NCBI RefSeq assembly: GCF_013410115.1
Contig: NZ_JACCCV010000001.1
Span: 2,480,001 to 2,544,000, forward strand
Length of the DNA: 64,000 bases
Source: Tunturiibacter gelidiferens
GTDB lineage: Bacteria > Acidobacteriota > Terriglobia > Terriglobales > Acidobacteriaceae
Direction: 5' to 3'
Under the pieces are notes generated by a model. That model searched no databases and was not told the DNA's origin. It was given only the letters and a program-made list of their open reading frames with translations. Of this stretch, positions 1-8,124 are shown one piece after another. Each line of letters opens with the position of its first letter. The first letter of the stretch is position 1. A program made the translations under genes and the position numbers.

Positions 1-1
1 A

Positions 2-145
2 GCGGTTGCGCGCATGGCATACCGCACTCTCTTACTCGAGGCGAACATGCAGCAGGTGTCACAGACCCTACTGGATCGACATTACTTTCGAAAGCACGGT
101 GCCAAAGCCACCTACGGACAATCAAGGAAGGAGCAGGACCTTTGA
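2..145 (+). CDS. araD: L-ribulose-5-phosphate 4-epimerase, C-terminal fragment (cut by window edge)
   Basis: Only the last 47 codons are inside the window; the reading frame is open from base 2. The end of the protein contains TLLDRHYFRKHGAKATYGQ, which closely matches the C-terminus I know from E. coli AraD (TLLDKHYLRKHGAKAYYGQ), followed here by about eight extra residues. AraD converts L-ribulose 5-phosphate to D-xylulose 5-phosphate, the last step of bacterial arabinose breakdown. The next gene downstream on the same strand is araA, so this is the end of an arabinose cluster. The missing 5' part prevents checking the metal-binding histidines. Confidence 0.85.
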   Translation, partial: AVARMAYRTLLLEANMQQVSQTLLDRHYFRKHGAKATYGQSRKEQDL

Positions 146-159
146 GCGGGCCAATTGAG

Positions 160-187
160 TTGACGCATCTCCTTTAATGCTTATAAC
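160..187 (+). promoter_or_regulatory. possible sigma-70-type promoter upstream of araA
   Basis: TTGACG (160-165) and TATAAC (182-187) are separated by 16 bases, about 90 bases upstream of the araA GTG start. The match is reasonable, but araA may simply be cotranscribed with araD across this 131-base gap. This is pattern matching only. Confidence 0.3.
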
Positions 188-276
188 TTGTCAGGAAAGC
201 TTTTCCGAAGAAATTTTGGTTTTTCTTCACTCAGCAAAATTGAACGTCTCGAGCCGCAAGCCTTAGAGGGGGAGCT

Positions 277-1731
277 GTGAAAGTCTCAAAGAGTCTTAAA
301 ATCTGGTTTGTTACAGGCAGTCAACACCTTTATGGAAAAGAGGCGCTCACGCAAGTAGCGAATAACTCAAGAGAGATCGCCGGTTCCCTCAACGCCGGAT
401 CTGTCATTCCCTACGAGATCTTTCATAAACCGACGGTAACAACTTCCGAAGAGGTTAAAGCTCTCTGCCGGGAAGCAAACGCCGATGAAACCTGCCTTGG
501 TCTCGTGCTTTGGATGCATACCTTCTCGCCGGCGAAGATGTGGATCGCCGGCCTGATTGCGCTCAACAAGCCGATCCTGCACCTTCACACGCAGTTTAAT
601 CTCGCTTTGCCTTGGTCTTCCATCGACATGGATTTCATGAATCTCCATCAGGCTGCGCATGGAGACCGCGAATTTGGCTTCATCACGGCACGATTGAAGT
701 TGGCCCGGAAGGTGGTCGTAGGTTTCTGGCAGGATCCCGATACGGTGCTTGAGATCGCCGCCTGGACGAGAGCGGCTGCGGGCTGGCATGAATCGCAAAG
801 TCTGAAAGTCGCTCGCTTCGGGGACAATATGCGGGAAGTCGCAGTCACCGAAGGTGACAAAGTCGCGGCTCAAGCCCAGCTGGGATACAGCGTGAATGGT
901 TACGGAGTCGCCGATCTCGTCGATAGGATTCAACAGAGCTCCGAGACGGAGGTGGCAAAACTTGTAGATGCCTACCGCGAAGATTACTCCATTGCCAAAG
1001 AGCATGATCGTCCGGAGGCTCTGCGCGCTGCTGCAAGAATCGAGCTGGGACTTCGCGGCTTTCTGACCGAGGGCGGCTTCGGTGCGTTCACCGATACCTT
1101 TCAGGATCTGCATGGCCTCGACCAACTGCCCGGCATCGCAGTTCAGCGTCTGATGGCGGATGGATTCGGTTTCGCTGGAGAAGGGGATTGGAAGACAGCC
1201 GCGTTGGTACGTACCATGAAGGTTATGGCCCTAGGCCTACCTGGAGGCACCTCCTTCATGGAGGATTACACCTACGATTTCAGCGGCACGCCCAAGGTCT
1301 TGGGTTCGCATATGCTCGAGATCTGTCCTTCCATCGCAGCTGGGAAGCCATCTCTGGAGGTGCACCCGTTAGGAATCGGAGGCAAGGCCGATCCTGTCCG
1401 GCTCGTCTTTACTGCTCCCCCTGGTCCTGCCGTCGTCACCTCTCTCGTTGATATGGGCGATCGTTTCCGAATGATCGTCAACGAGGTGGACGTGATCCAG
1501 CCTGAGCAGCCGCTTCCGAAGCTGCCAGTAGCACGTGCCGTATGGGTGCCTAGACCAAGTCTCAAAATTGCTGCTGCAGCCTGGATCTATGCGGGAGGAG
1601 CCCATCACACAGGCTTTAGTCAGGCCCTTACTCTCGAACACCTTGAAGACTTTGCAGAGATTGCAGGCATCGAGCTGGTCATCATCGACTCGGAGACTCG
1701 CATACGAGACTTCCGCAGCCAAATCCGGTAA
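277..1731 (+). CDS. araA: L-arabinose isomerase
   Basis: Converts L-arabinose to L-ribulose in the cytoplasm. The 484-residue length is typical of the family. The start has the usual signature ([11 protein letters not shown], residues 10-20). The Mn-ligand regions known from the E. coli enzyme are all recognisable: [28 protein letters not shown] and GGAHHTGFS. The start is GTG, 3 bases after a purine-rich stretch (GAGGGGGAG) that can serve as ribosome binding site. It follows araD on the same strand and is followed by a LacI-type regulator, which fits an arabinose utilisation cluster. No ribulokinase gene is visible inside the window; it may lie upstream. Confidence 0.97.
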   Translation: MKVSKSLKIWFVTGSQHLYGKEALTQVANNSREIAGSLNAGSVIPYEIFHKPTVTTSEEVKALCREANADETCLGLVLWMHTFSPAKMWIAGLIALNKPILHLHTQFNLALPWSSIDMDFMNLHQAAHGDREFGFITARLKLARKVVVGFWQDPDTVLEIAAWTRAAAGWHESQSLKVARFGDNMREVAVTEGDKVAAQAQLGYSVNGYGVADLVDRIQQSSETEVAKLVDAYREDYSIAKEHDRPEALRAAARIELGLRGFLTEGGFGAFTDTFQDLHGLDQLPGIAVQRLMADGFGFAGEGDWKTAALVRTMKVMALGLPGGTSFMEDYTYDFSGTPKVLGSHMLEICPSIAAGKPSLEVHPLGIGGKADPVRLVFTAPPGPAVVTSLVDMGDRFRMIVNEVDVIQPEQPLPKLPVARAVWVPRPSLKIAAAAWIYAGGAHHTGFSQALTLEHLEDFAEIAGIELVIIDSETRIRDFRSQIR

Positions 1732-1834
1732 GCGATTTTTGAGTCTCTGATCGCCCAGGGCTCCTAGCGGAGCTTGTCTTCTGAAAGACAAGGATCGTGG
1801 CGTAGAGTACTAACGTAGACGGAGGCTTACTGAC

Positions 1835-2935
1835 TTGCCCGCATCGAAGAGCATCTCTCGGCTGAAAACACCTATCCCAGCATCCTCCAAAGGGACCAAA
1901 CGGGGCATCCACGCTGTTGCGGAGCGTGCTGGCGTTTCTATCGCAACGGTCTCAAGAGTAATGAATGGCGTCACAAACGTCGATGCAAAGCTCGCGCGTA
2001 AAGTTTGGAAAGCCGTTTCTGAAACGGAATACGTTCCGAATCGCCACGCTCAAGCTTTAATCTCCGGCCGCACCCGTCTCATCGGCCTTCTTGTCCCCGA
2101 TATCATGAATCCGTTCTTCCCCGAGCTCATCCATGGATTCGAACAGGCAGCGACCGCTCAGGGCTTTGGAATTCTCATTGGCTCGACTCACGATGTAGCT
2201 AGTGAGACCGAAGATTGGGCCCGACGCATGTTGGAGCACGGTGTCGAAGGACTGGCGCTGCTGACCTTCAAAGAAGAAGATCCCCATCTCTACGATCTTC
2301 TAAAAAAGACGCCGATGGTTCAAATCGAAGCTGGTAAAACACCAGACGGGCCCGAAATCATCGCAGTAGATTACGAAACTGGCATTCGCCAAGCCGTGCA
2401 GCACCTAGCCGCGCTCGGACATCGCGACATTGTCTTCGCGGCCGGATCGCCCGATAACTTCACTGCCGAACTTCGTCGAACCTGCTTTAGGAAAGCGATG
2501 CGCGAGATCGGAATTGTGGTTACCAACGCGATCTTCGACGAGGAGCACACCCTTGAAGGCGGCATCGCTGCAGCGCACAAAATCCTTGGACGAAAGATCC
2601 TTCCCACCGCCATGATCTGCTCCAACGACCTTATGGCTATTGGAGCCCTTAAAATTCTGCACTCCAGAGGTCTCGACGTCCCAAAAGACATGTCCCTAAT
2701 TGGTCTCGACGATATTCATCTTGCGGAGTTCACTTCGCCCCCGCTCACGACGGTTCGAATTCCTCGTACACAACTTGCCGAAGCATGTTTTGATCTACTC
2801 TTCCGAAAACTAAGGCCGTACGAGGACGCGCCCACGAGACAAATTGTGTCTACATACCTCGTGATTCGCGAATCGACAGGATTCCCTCCTCATGCTTTAC
2901 AGGCTGCTGCCGCCAAGGGTAAAGAACGATCATAA
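1835..2935 (+). CDS. LacI-family transcriptional regulator, probably of arabinose genes
   Basis: 366 residues. An N-terminal LacI-type helix-turn-helix (about residues 28-75, containing VAERAGVSIATVSRVMNG and the hinge-like RHAQALISGRTRLIGLLVPD) is followed by a periplasmic-binding-protein-like sugar sensor domain ending near residue 345. The start chosen is TTG, with GGAGG nine bases upstream; about 25 poorly conserved residues precede the HTH, so a later start is possible. It lies 103 bases after araA on the same strand. Control of araA/araD in response to arabinose or a phosphorylated intermediate is inferred from position only. Confidence 0.9.
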   Translation: MPASKSISRLKTPIPASSKGTKRGIHAVAERAGVSIATVSRVMNGVTNVDAKLARKVWKAVSETEYVPNRHAQALISGRTRLIGLLVPDIMNPFFPELIHGFEQAATAQGFGILIGSTHDVASETEDWARRMLEHGVEGLALLTFKEEDPHLYDLLKKTPMVQIEAGKTPDGPEIIAVDYETGIRQAVQHLAALGHRDIVFAAGSPDNFTAELRRTCFRKAMREIGIVVTNAIFDEEHTLEGGIAAAHKILGRKILPTAMICSNDLMAIGALKILHSRGLDVPKDMSLIGLDDIHLAEFTSPPLTTVRIPRTQLAEACFDLLFRKLRPYEDAPTRQIVSTYLVIRESTGFPPHALQAAAAKGKERS

Positions 2936-2946
2936 AGAAAAAAATC

Positions 2947-3755
2947 TTGTGCGGTTTTCCCGCGATCCTGGTCATTTGTTCTTTGCCTCTCTATGTCGGA
3001 GTCATTCCGGTTTCGTACCACTCGCTTACAGTCGCGATGGTGATGCTCGCGTACCAACACGCACTGCGCTATGGATGGGCGGAACGAAACCCGATCAGGG
3101 AGGTGAGGCAAAGTGCTAAGCGCCAGCAGGAGCCAGACGTATTGACCCCTGAGGAAGTAAGAGCACTCTTCCGAACGATTCCGGGTTATGCGCGTGTGAT
3201 GGTTGTCGTTGCGGCCGTTACGGGTCTGCGACGCGGCGAACTTGTTGGGTTGAAGTGGGAAGATATCGACTTCCACAACGGCAAACTTCATGTTCGCCGA
3301 TCTCTCGTGGATCAGAAGGAAGGTCTTCCAAAGACTCAACTTTCGAAAAAGCCTGGTGCGCTAGAAGGAGCACTAGCCTTCACGCTAAAGGAGTGGAGTC
3401 AGCAAACCAGCTACTCCAAACCATCAGACTGGGTTTTCGCTAGCCCTTATCGGGCAGGACGAACTCCATACTGGCCCGGCACCGTGCTAGAGAAGGTCAT
3501 TCAGCCTGCAGCACGGGAAGCAGGAATTACGAAGACAATAGGGTGGCAACCTTTCGGCGCACGATTGCAACACACGTTGTGGCGAATGGAGAGTCAATAA
3601 AAACTGCTCAGGAGTATATGAGACACGCCACGCCGACGATGACCCTAGGAACATACGCGCAAGCGATACCAGAGGAAATCAGAGCGGCACAGAACAGGAT
3701 CGCGTCGCTCTTTGGATTGGGTATAGATGGCACAGTCGTAACTGACTGTGCCTAA
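2947..3755 (+). pseudogene. tyrosine recombinase (phage-type integrase), N-terminally truncated and frameshifted
   Basis: Two overlapping reading frames together encode the catalytic half of a tyrosine recombinase. Frame one (to 3600) carries the end of the core-binding domain (YGWAERNPI) and the first catalytic arginine (TGLRRGELVGLKWEDID). Frame two (from about 3543) carries FRRTIATHVV, the EYMRHATPTMT box and TLGTYAQAI with the nucleophilic tyrosine. The frames join if one base is restored at about 3547, which would rebuild the HTFRR motif, so the loss falls in the codon of the catalytic histidine. Roughly the first 100 residues of a normal integrase are absent; residues before about 25 of frame one look unrelated. 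It points at the 3' end of tRNA-Val 65 bases away, as expected of a former integration site. A sequencing error could explain the frameshift but not the missing N-terminus. Confidence 0.85.
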
Positions 3756-3820
3756 TGTTCCTTTCCGTTCCCGGAATAGTTCCCAATTATGGGGTTTTAG
3801 CGTCTAAGTTGTTGATTTTA

Positions 3821-3895
3821 TGGTGGGCACAGCAGGATTCGAACCTACGACTTCCACCGTGTGAAGGTGGCACTCTACCGCTGAGTTATGCGCCC
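3821..3895 (-). tRNA. tRNA-Val (anticodon CAC)
   Basis: Read on the minus strand, the sequence folds as a full cloverleaf. Acceptor arm GGGCGCA pairs with TGTGCCC. The anticodon stem CCACC/GGTGG encloses a seven-base loop TTCACAC with anticodon CAC. The T-loop GTTCGAATC is present, and the terminal ACCA (discriminator plus CCA) is encoded. Anticodon CAC reads GUG (valine). The decayed integrase gene lies just beyond its 3' end. Confidence 0.95.
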
Positions 3896-4014
3896 GGAAC
3901 GGCTTCGGCTGACTACGCGAGCCGCTAGCCTAAGCTTTTGTATAGAATAGCATTCCTCATTTCTCAAGACCAGATTCCAACTAGCCAGCCATTAGTTATG
4001 GGCAATATTTGGGT

Positions 4015-4830
4015 ATGGCTTTCGATGACGGTACAATCGACCAGCAGATGTCCGCTCCCTCTCCGAATTTTGGTCACCGAGACCCCCATGATCCCCTTGA
4101 GCGAGAAGGCTCTGAGGAGATTCCGGCGAAATTTGATCAAAAGGCGCAACCCCACGAGAAAGATGGGGTTGAGGATGATATGGCTACGCTGGCGATCAAT
4201 CCGAGACTCTTTGAAAACCTTCAGGTTGCAGAGACGCATCGTGCGACCGGCGACTTTGGACAGATGGATGACGCCGCAATCATGCTCGAGTTGCGCGCCG
4301 GAAACATGGCCGGGTTCGATTTTCTCATCCAGAAATACCGCAAGCCCATTGTTCACTTCATGTATCGCATGGTTCACAACCAGGCGGTCGCAGAAGAGCT
4401 GGCTCAGGAGGTCTTCCTCAGGGTCTACCGTTCGCGCGAGACCTATCGTGCCGAAGCTAGGTTCAGTACCTGGCTCTACCGGATCGCCACCAACCTTGGC
4501 GTCAACTATGCACGCGACACCAGGCACGAACGGACCGCTTCTACCGTCTATCTCGATGAGGCGGATTCCGAAACCGGGACAACGCCCGATGTCGCGGACT
4601 CTACGCCGGATGTTGAAGCCAAGCTCCTGAGACAGGAACGTCTCAATGCTATTCGCCAGCATGTACTCGCGCTTCCGGAACGGCAACGCATGGCGGTACT
4701 CATGCACAAGTATGAGGGTATGGATTATAAGCAAATTGGTGACGTTCTCAAATTGAGCGAGTCCGCCACGAAGTCGTTGCTCTTCCGCGCCTACCAGACG
4801 CTGCGCGACAAGCTGAAGGCTTTTGTTTAG
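4015..4830 (+). CDS. ECF-type RNA polymerase sigma factor
   Basis: About 271 residues. Sigma-70 region 2 occupies roughly residues 100-160 (FLIQKYRKPIVHFMYRMV ... AEELAQEVFLRVYRS ... FSTWLYRIATN). Region 4 is near the C-terminus (LPERQRMAVLMHKYEGMDYK, then the recognition helix LSESATKSLLFRAYQTLR). There is no region 3, as in ECF factors. The N-terminal ~95 residues are a charged, low-complexity extension, so a later start such as ATG at about 4180 is possible; TTG at 4009 is another. The next gene encodes a zinc-finger anti-sigma protein, so release from that partner is the expected control. Target promoters are unknown. Confidence 0.92.
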   Translation: MAFDDGTIDQQMSAPSPNFGHRDPHDPLEREGSEEIPAKFDQKAQPHEKDGVEDDMATLAINPRLFENLQVAETHRATGDFGQMDDAAIMLELRAGNMAGFDFLIQKYRKPIVHFMYRMVHNQAVAEELAQEVFLRVYRSRETYRAEARFSTWLYRIATNLGVNYARDTRHERTASTVYLDEADSETGTTPDVADSTPDVEAKLLRQERLNAIRQHVLALPERQRMAVLMHKYEGMDYKQIGDVLKLSESATKSLLFRAYQTLRDKLKAFV

Positions 4831-4894
4831 GTTCGCTGGAGTTTTACGCGCGCATCTTTGACGCGCTGCCGAAAAGAAATTGGAAAGGTTCACA

Positions 4895-5398
4895 ATGATC
4901 TGTAAAGACTGCCAATCCGCAATCGTCGATCTTCTTCTGGATCCGGGCGCGCCTGCGAGTCGAGACATGCAAGCCCATATTGAGTCGTGCCCCGCCTGCG
5001 CTCAGGAGTTTCAATCGATGCAGGCTACCTTCGCACTGCTCGATACCTGGCACGCTCCAGAGCCGTCCCCGTACTTCGATCAAAAGCTGGCTGTGCGACT
5101 CCGCGAAGAGCAGACACTTGCGCCGGCCGGTTGGTTCGAGCGGCTTAGGTCTCGTCTGCTTTTCAATACGGGGCGTCAGCTTCGCCCGGCGCTTGCTGGA
5201 GGCCTTGCGTTGGTTCTCTTGTTGGGCGGCGGAGCTGTCGCCAATTTCACCGGATTCCCTCACTCAACCCCCGAGACCTCGGCGACGGTTCAAGACCTGC
5301 AGATCCTCGATAAGAACGATCAAGCGCTGCAAACGATGGATCAACTCTTGCAGGACGACGCTCCGGCCGATGATTCTACCGCCCCGCCCAGCAGCTAG
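4895..5398 (+). CDS. zinc-finger anti-sigma factor, single-pass membrane protein
   Basis: 167 residues from ATG 4895, preceded by GGAAAGG. The N-terminus has the ZAS-type zinc motif: C3, C6, then H28-x3-C32-x2-C35. One membrane segment follows at about residues 96-116 (RPALAGGLALVLLLGGGAVA), with a short D/P/S-rich outer tail. This is the standard build of anti-sigma factors that hold an ECF sigma at the membrane. It starts 64 bases after the sigma gene on the same strand and is almost certainly its partner. The inducing signal is not apparent. Confidence 0.88.
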   Translation: MICKDCQSAIVDLLLDPGAPASRDMQAHIESCPACAQEFQSMQATFALLDTWHAPEPSPYFDQKLAVRLREEQTLAPAGWFERLRSRLLFNTGRQLRPALAGGLALVLLLGGGAVANFTGFPHSTPETSATVQDLQILDKNDQALQTMDQLLQDDAPADDSTAPPSS

Positions 5399-5513
5399 TC
5401 TCCCGGGCAGGATGTTCGACTTCAAGAAAATTCGATTGAAGGGAGATGGAACACGATAAGCTGCTCTGAACACAAAGTCTTATGAAACTGCATTTCTTTT
5501 ACACGTTGAAAAC

Positions 5514-6161
5514 ATGCCATCTTTCTTTCAGTTACGGCCTTCTGCTCGACTAGTTTTTGCCGGGATGATCCTGTCATCCGCGACGATGATTGCTTTGGCC
5601 CAGCCGGGACCTGCGCATAGAGCGGGGGTGGCTTTTCGTGCGCCTATTGGTCAGTCGCGTCCAAGCCCTCCTGTGCCGGCGCCAGCGCCGAAGAGGAATC
5701 AGGAACACCTGGCCCAGTGGATGGACCGTCATAGCAACCTTCCTCTTGCGGAACAACAGCGTGCTTTGGAAAATGAGCCTGGCTTCCGCGATCTTCCCCC
5801 GCCGACTCAGCAGCGCATGCGCGATCGTCTGACGCAACTGAATAACATGTCACCGGAGCAGCGCCGAAGAATCCTTGACCGCACCGAAGCGATGGAGCGT
5901 CTCACGCTGCCGCAACGACAGCAAGTTCGCGGCGCCATGCAGCAACTTGGTGGGCTCCCTGAAGACCGTCGCCGTCTCGTTGCGCGGGCCTTCCGCGATC
6001 TTCGCGAGATGCCTCAACCTCAGCGCCAGGCTATCCTCGACTCTGACCGCTTTCGTGGGCAATTTTCAGATCAGGAGCGGAGCACACTCTCCAATCTTCT
6101 CGCTGTCGAACCATATCTTCCGGTTCGGCGGCCAAATGACGGTACTTCCTACGGAAAATGA
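5514..6161 (+). CDS. secreted DUF3106-like protein
   Basis: 215 residues. An N-terminal signal peptide (to about ALAQ, residue 29) and a proline/alanine-rich linker precede an arginine/glutamine-rich helical region of repeated units (LPLAEQQRALENEPGFRDLP, MSPEQRRRILDRTEAMERL, LPEDRRRLVARAFRDLREMP). This pattern of P-x-QR(Q/R) repeats is what I know as DUF3106, a family of unknown function seen next to ECF sigma/anti-sigma pairs in acidobacteria. It is the third gene of that run and is followed by a clear terminator. A periplasmic sensing or chaperone-like role is possible but unsupported by sequence alone. Confidence 0.75.
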   Translation: MPSFFQLRPSARLVFAGMILSSATMIALAQPGPAHRAGVAFRAPIGQSRPSPPVPAPAPKRNQEHLAQWMDRHSNLPLAEQQRALENEPGFRDLPPPTQQRMRDRLTQLNNMSPEQRRRILDRTEAMERLTLPQRQQVRGAMQQLGGLPEDRRRLVARAFRDLREMPQPQRQAILDSDRFRGQFSDQERSTLSNLLAVEPYLPVRRPNDGTSYGK

Positions 6162-6190
6162 TTCGGTAGCGCATGTTTTCTACAAGGAGG

Positions 6191-6215
6191 TAGCCGCCCG
6201 AAGGCGGCTATTTTT
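6191..6215 (+). terminator. rho-independent terminator after the sigma/anti-sigma/DUF3106 genes
   Basis: TAGCCGCC pairs with GGCGGCTA around a CGAA loop, followed by TTTTT. It lies 30 bases after the DUF3106 stop codon. Confidence 0.9.
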
Positions 6216-6645
6216 GTTGCAGGGAAGGGGCAGGGCTATGGGTGAGGGACACCGTCTGCTTTTTGGCCCAGCTTCTAGAGGCTATCTCCGGAGGTAGACG
6301 ATCAAGCCAATCAGGATTGCGGCGAGGTGATCGCAAAGTCCAAACAGATCCGAGATATCTCCTGAACGGTCTCCCTCCCCATAGTGGATACAGTCTGCGC
6401 TGGTCCCGGTTTACTATCCATACAACTTTGGAAGAAGGATTGTGGTTCCTTTGCGCAAGGCGCAGGGGGTGCCCCTTGACCTGGTTGCTCTGCCCGGCCT
6501 AACCTATGGGTATGCACATGCAGCACAGCTTCTGTTGTTGTCGCCGCTCCCCGCTGGCCTGACACCTGTGCTCCGGGTCTGCTGTTCAAGCCGACTCCGA
6601 TTTAGACTCGTCTCACATAAATCTAAGAAAGAATCGAGATCTTCC
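6216..6645. other. 430-base stretch without a convincing gene
   Basis: No reading frame here has a credible start, ribosome binding site and recognisable product. On the minus strand, from about 6295 to 6420, a 42-codon open frame without a start codon ends in a short hydrophobic stretch (LAAILIGLIVYLRR) followed by a stop. It could be the tail of a decayed membrane protein, but I cannot identify it. The rest presumably holds the promoter of the next gene. Confidence 0.4.
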
Positions 6646-7890
6646 ATGAAGCTCTTCGCCAGTCTTTTTCTGGTCGCAGTCTCTGCCGTCGCTCAGGGTT
6701 CGAAGCAAGGTGCAATCGTCGGTCCGTGGGTGGGCGATGCTACGGTCCACGGACAGCAGGTTCCTGTTCGTCTCGAAATTACCGGTAGCGGTAATGGTCT
6801 TCAGGCGGCTCTACTTAACGGCCCGGAACGCAGCCCCGCGTCTGGCGTCAGCTATGTTGGCAATCATCTGGTGGTCACGTTCAACTACTACGCGAGGACG
6901 CTTGACGCGACGGTAGCTGATGGTCACTTGACGGGGACGTTCGGCACGATTGCTACACGCTATCCGGTCAGTTTGAGTTTGCATGGGGCGGCTGCCGGCG
7001 CGGTTGGAGCGGGGGGCCAGGATATTCACGGGGATTGGGAGGTCGAGGTTAAATCGTCCAAGGGCGAGTCGGCGTGGCAGCTTCGCATTGAACCTGCTGC
7101 TCAATCGAACCAGGTGAAGGCGGTGATTCAGCGCATCGATGGAGATACTGGTGCTCTTTACGGCAGGTGGACAGGGCACGAGTATGTGATTGGGCACTTC
7201 ACTGCTGCTGGGCCTGCGGCTTATAGCGTGGCTCCGCAGACGGATGGGACGTTGCTGGTTTCGAATATGCTGCGGGCGGATGTGAATGAGCAGCAGAATT
7301 TGGTGGCTCGCAGGCCTGCACAGGCGCGGGCCGCGGCGCTTCCCGGGATGACGGATCCTACGCAGCAGACTACGGTGAAAGACCCCTCGGCGCGGTTTGC
7401 CTTCAGCTTTCCGGATCTTAGCGGGAAGTTGGTTTCTAATACCGATCCGCAGTTTGATGGGAAGGTTGTGATCGTTGCGATTGGCGGGTCATGGTGCCCG
7501 AACTGCCACGATGAAGCGCCTATGCTCGAGAGCCTTTACAAGCAGTTTCACAGCCAGGGCCTGGAGATTGTGAACCTCTCGTTTGAGGAGGCGGACCAGT
7601 TGAAAGACCCGACGAGACTACGTGCTTTCATTGAGAAATATGGGCTTACTTACACGGTTTTGGTGGCGGGAGAGACTGAGCAGTTGAACGAGAAGATTCC
7701 GCAGGGGGTGAACTTGAACTGCTGGCCTACTTCGTTTTTTCTGGGAAGAGATGGGCGGGTGAGGGAGGTCCATGCGGGGTTTGCCGGGCCGGCGAATCCG
7801 CCGGCGCATGAGGCGCTGGTGAAGGAAGTTACTGAGCTGGTGGAGCGGCTGCTTGAGGAGCTGGTTCCGACTCAGTCTGCTTCGCGCTGA
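6646..7890 (+). CDS. secreted TlpA-like thioredoxin-fold protein
   Basis: 414 residues from ATG 6646, whose first 17 residues form a signal peptide (MKLFASLFLVAVSAVAQ). Residues ~25-210 are an uncharacterised beta-rich region with two similar halves that repeatedly match 'G-x-W-x-G/V'. The C-terminal ~150 residues are a thioredoxin/TlpA-like domain with the active-site motif WCPNC, the segment ELVNLSF-like EIVNLSFEEA, and a cis-proline region CWPTSFFLGRDGR. TlpA-type proteins reduce disulfides or act as peroxidase-like redox proteins in the periplasm. The frame is open further upstream, but that part has no signal peptide. The true substrate is unknown. Confidence 0.85.
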   Translation: MKLFASLFLVAVSAVAQGSKQGAIVGPWVGDATVHGQQVPVRLEITGSGNGLQAALLNGPERSPASGVSYVGNHLVVTFNYYARTLDATVADGHLTGTFGTIATRYPVSLSLHGAAAGAVGAGGQDIHGDWEVEVKSSKGESAWQLRIEPAAQSNQVKAVIQRIDGDTGALYGRWTGHEYVIGHFTAAGPAAYSVAPQTDGTLLVSNMLRADVNEQQNLVARRPAQARAAALPGMTDPTQQTTVKDPSARFAFSFPDLSGKLVSNTDPQFDGKVVIVAIGGSWCPNCHDEAPMLESLYKQFHSQGLEIVNLSFEEADQLKDPTRLRAFIEKYGLTYTVLVAGETEQLNEKIPQGVNLNCWPTSFFLGRDGRVREVHAGFAGPANPPAHEALVKEVTELVERLLEELVPTQSASR

Positions 7891-7919
7891 TTTTGCGATT
7901 GTTTTTAGAAAAAAGTTTG

Positions 7920-7942
7920 ACCCCGGGGAGACCCGGGGTTTT
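7920..7942 (+). terminator. rho-independent terminator after the TlpA-like gene
   Basis: An eight-pair stem (ACCCCGGG with CCCGGGGT, loop GAGA) is followed by TTTTGC. It lies 30 bases after the stop codon. Confidence 0.85.
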
Positions 7943-7978
7943 GCTGTTTTTGCTGAGGTTTTTGAGGGTATTTTGGAA

Positions 7979-8045
7979 AAACGTGGTGGCTGGACGTGGT
8001 TTTTTGGTGGTGAGAACGTGGTGGATTGCGTGGTAAACGTGGTGG
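7979..8045. repeat. three short direct repeats ACGTGGTGG
   Basis: ACGTGGTGG occurs at 7981, 8016 and 8037, with further GTGGT words between (ACGTGG at 7994, GCGTGG at 8028). On the other strand this reads as repeated CCACCACGT. I associate this C/A-rich repeat style with acidobacterial intergenic DNA, from memory and not verified. A small stem TTGGCG/CGCCAA lies just after it (8062-8083). Confidence 0.6.
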
Positions 8046-8124
8046 GAAAGATGTCGTTTTTTTGGCGATGAAAAATACGCCAAGTTTTTGAACTTTATTT
8101 TCGGATGGCCCGCCTAGGTGCGGT

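Noticed and set aside
2936-3020. Possible separate small hydrophobic protein at the start of the integrase frame
   Set aside because: The first ~25 residues look hydrophobic, but the frame runs directly into integrase sequence with no stop and no ribosome binding site, so it was kept as part of the pseudogene.
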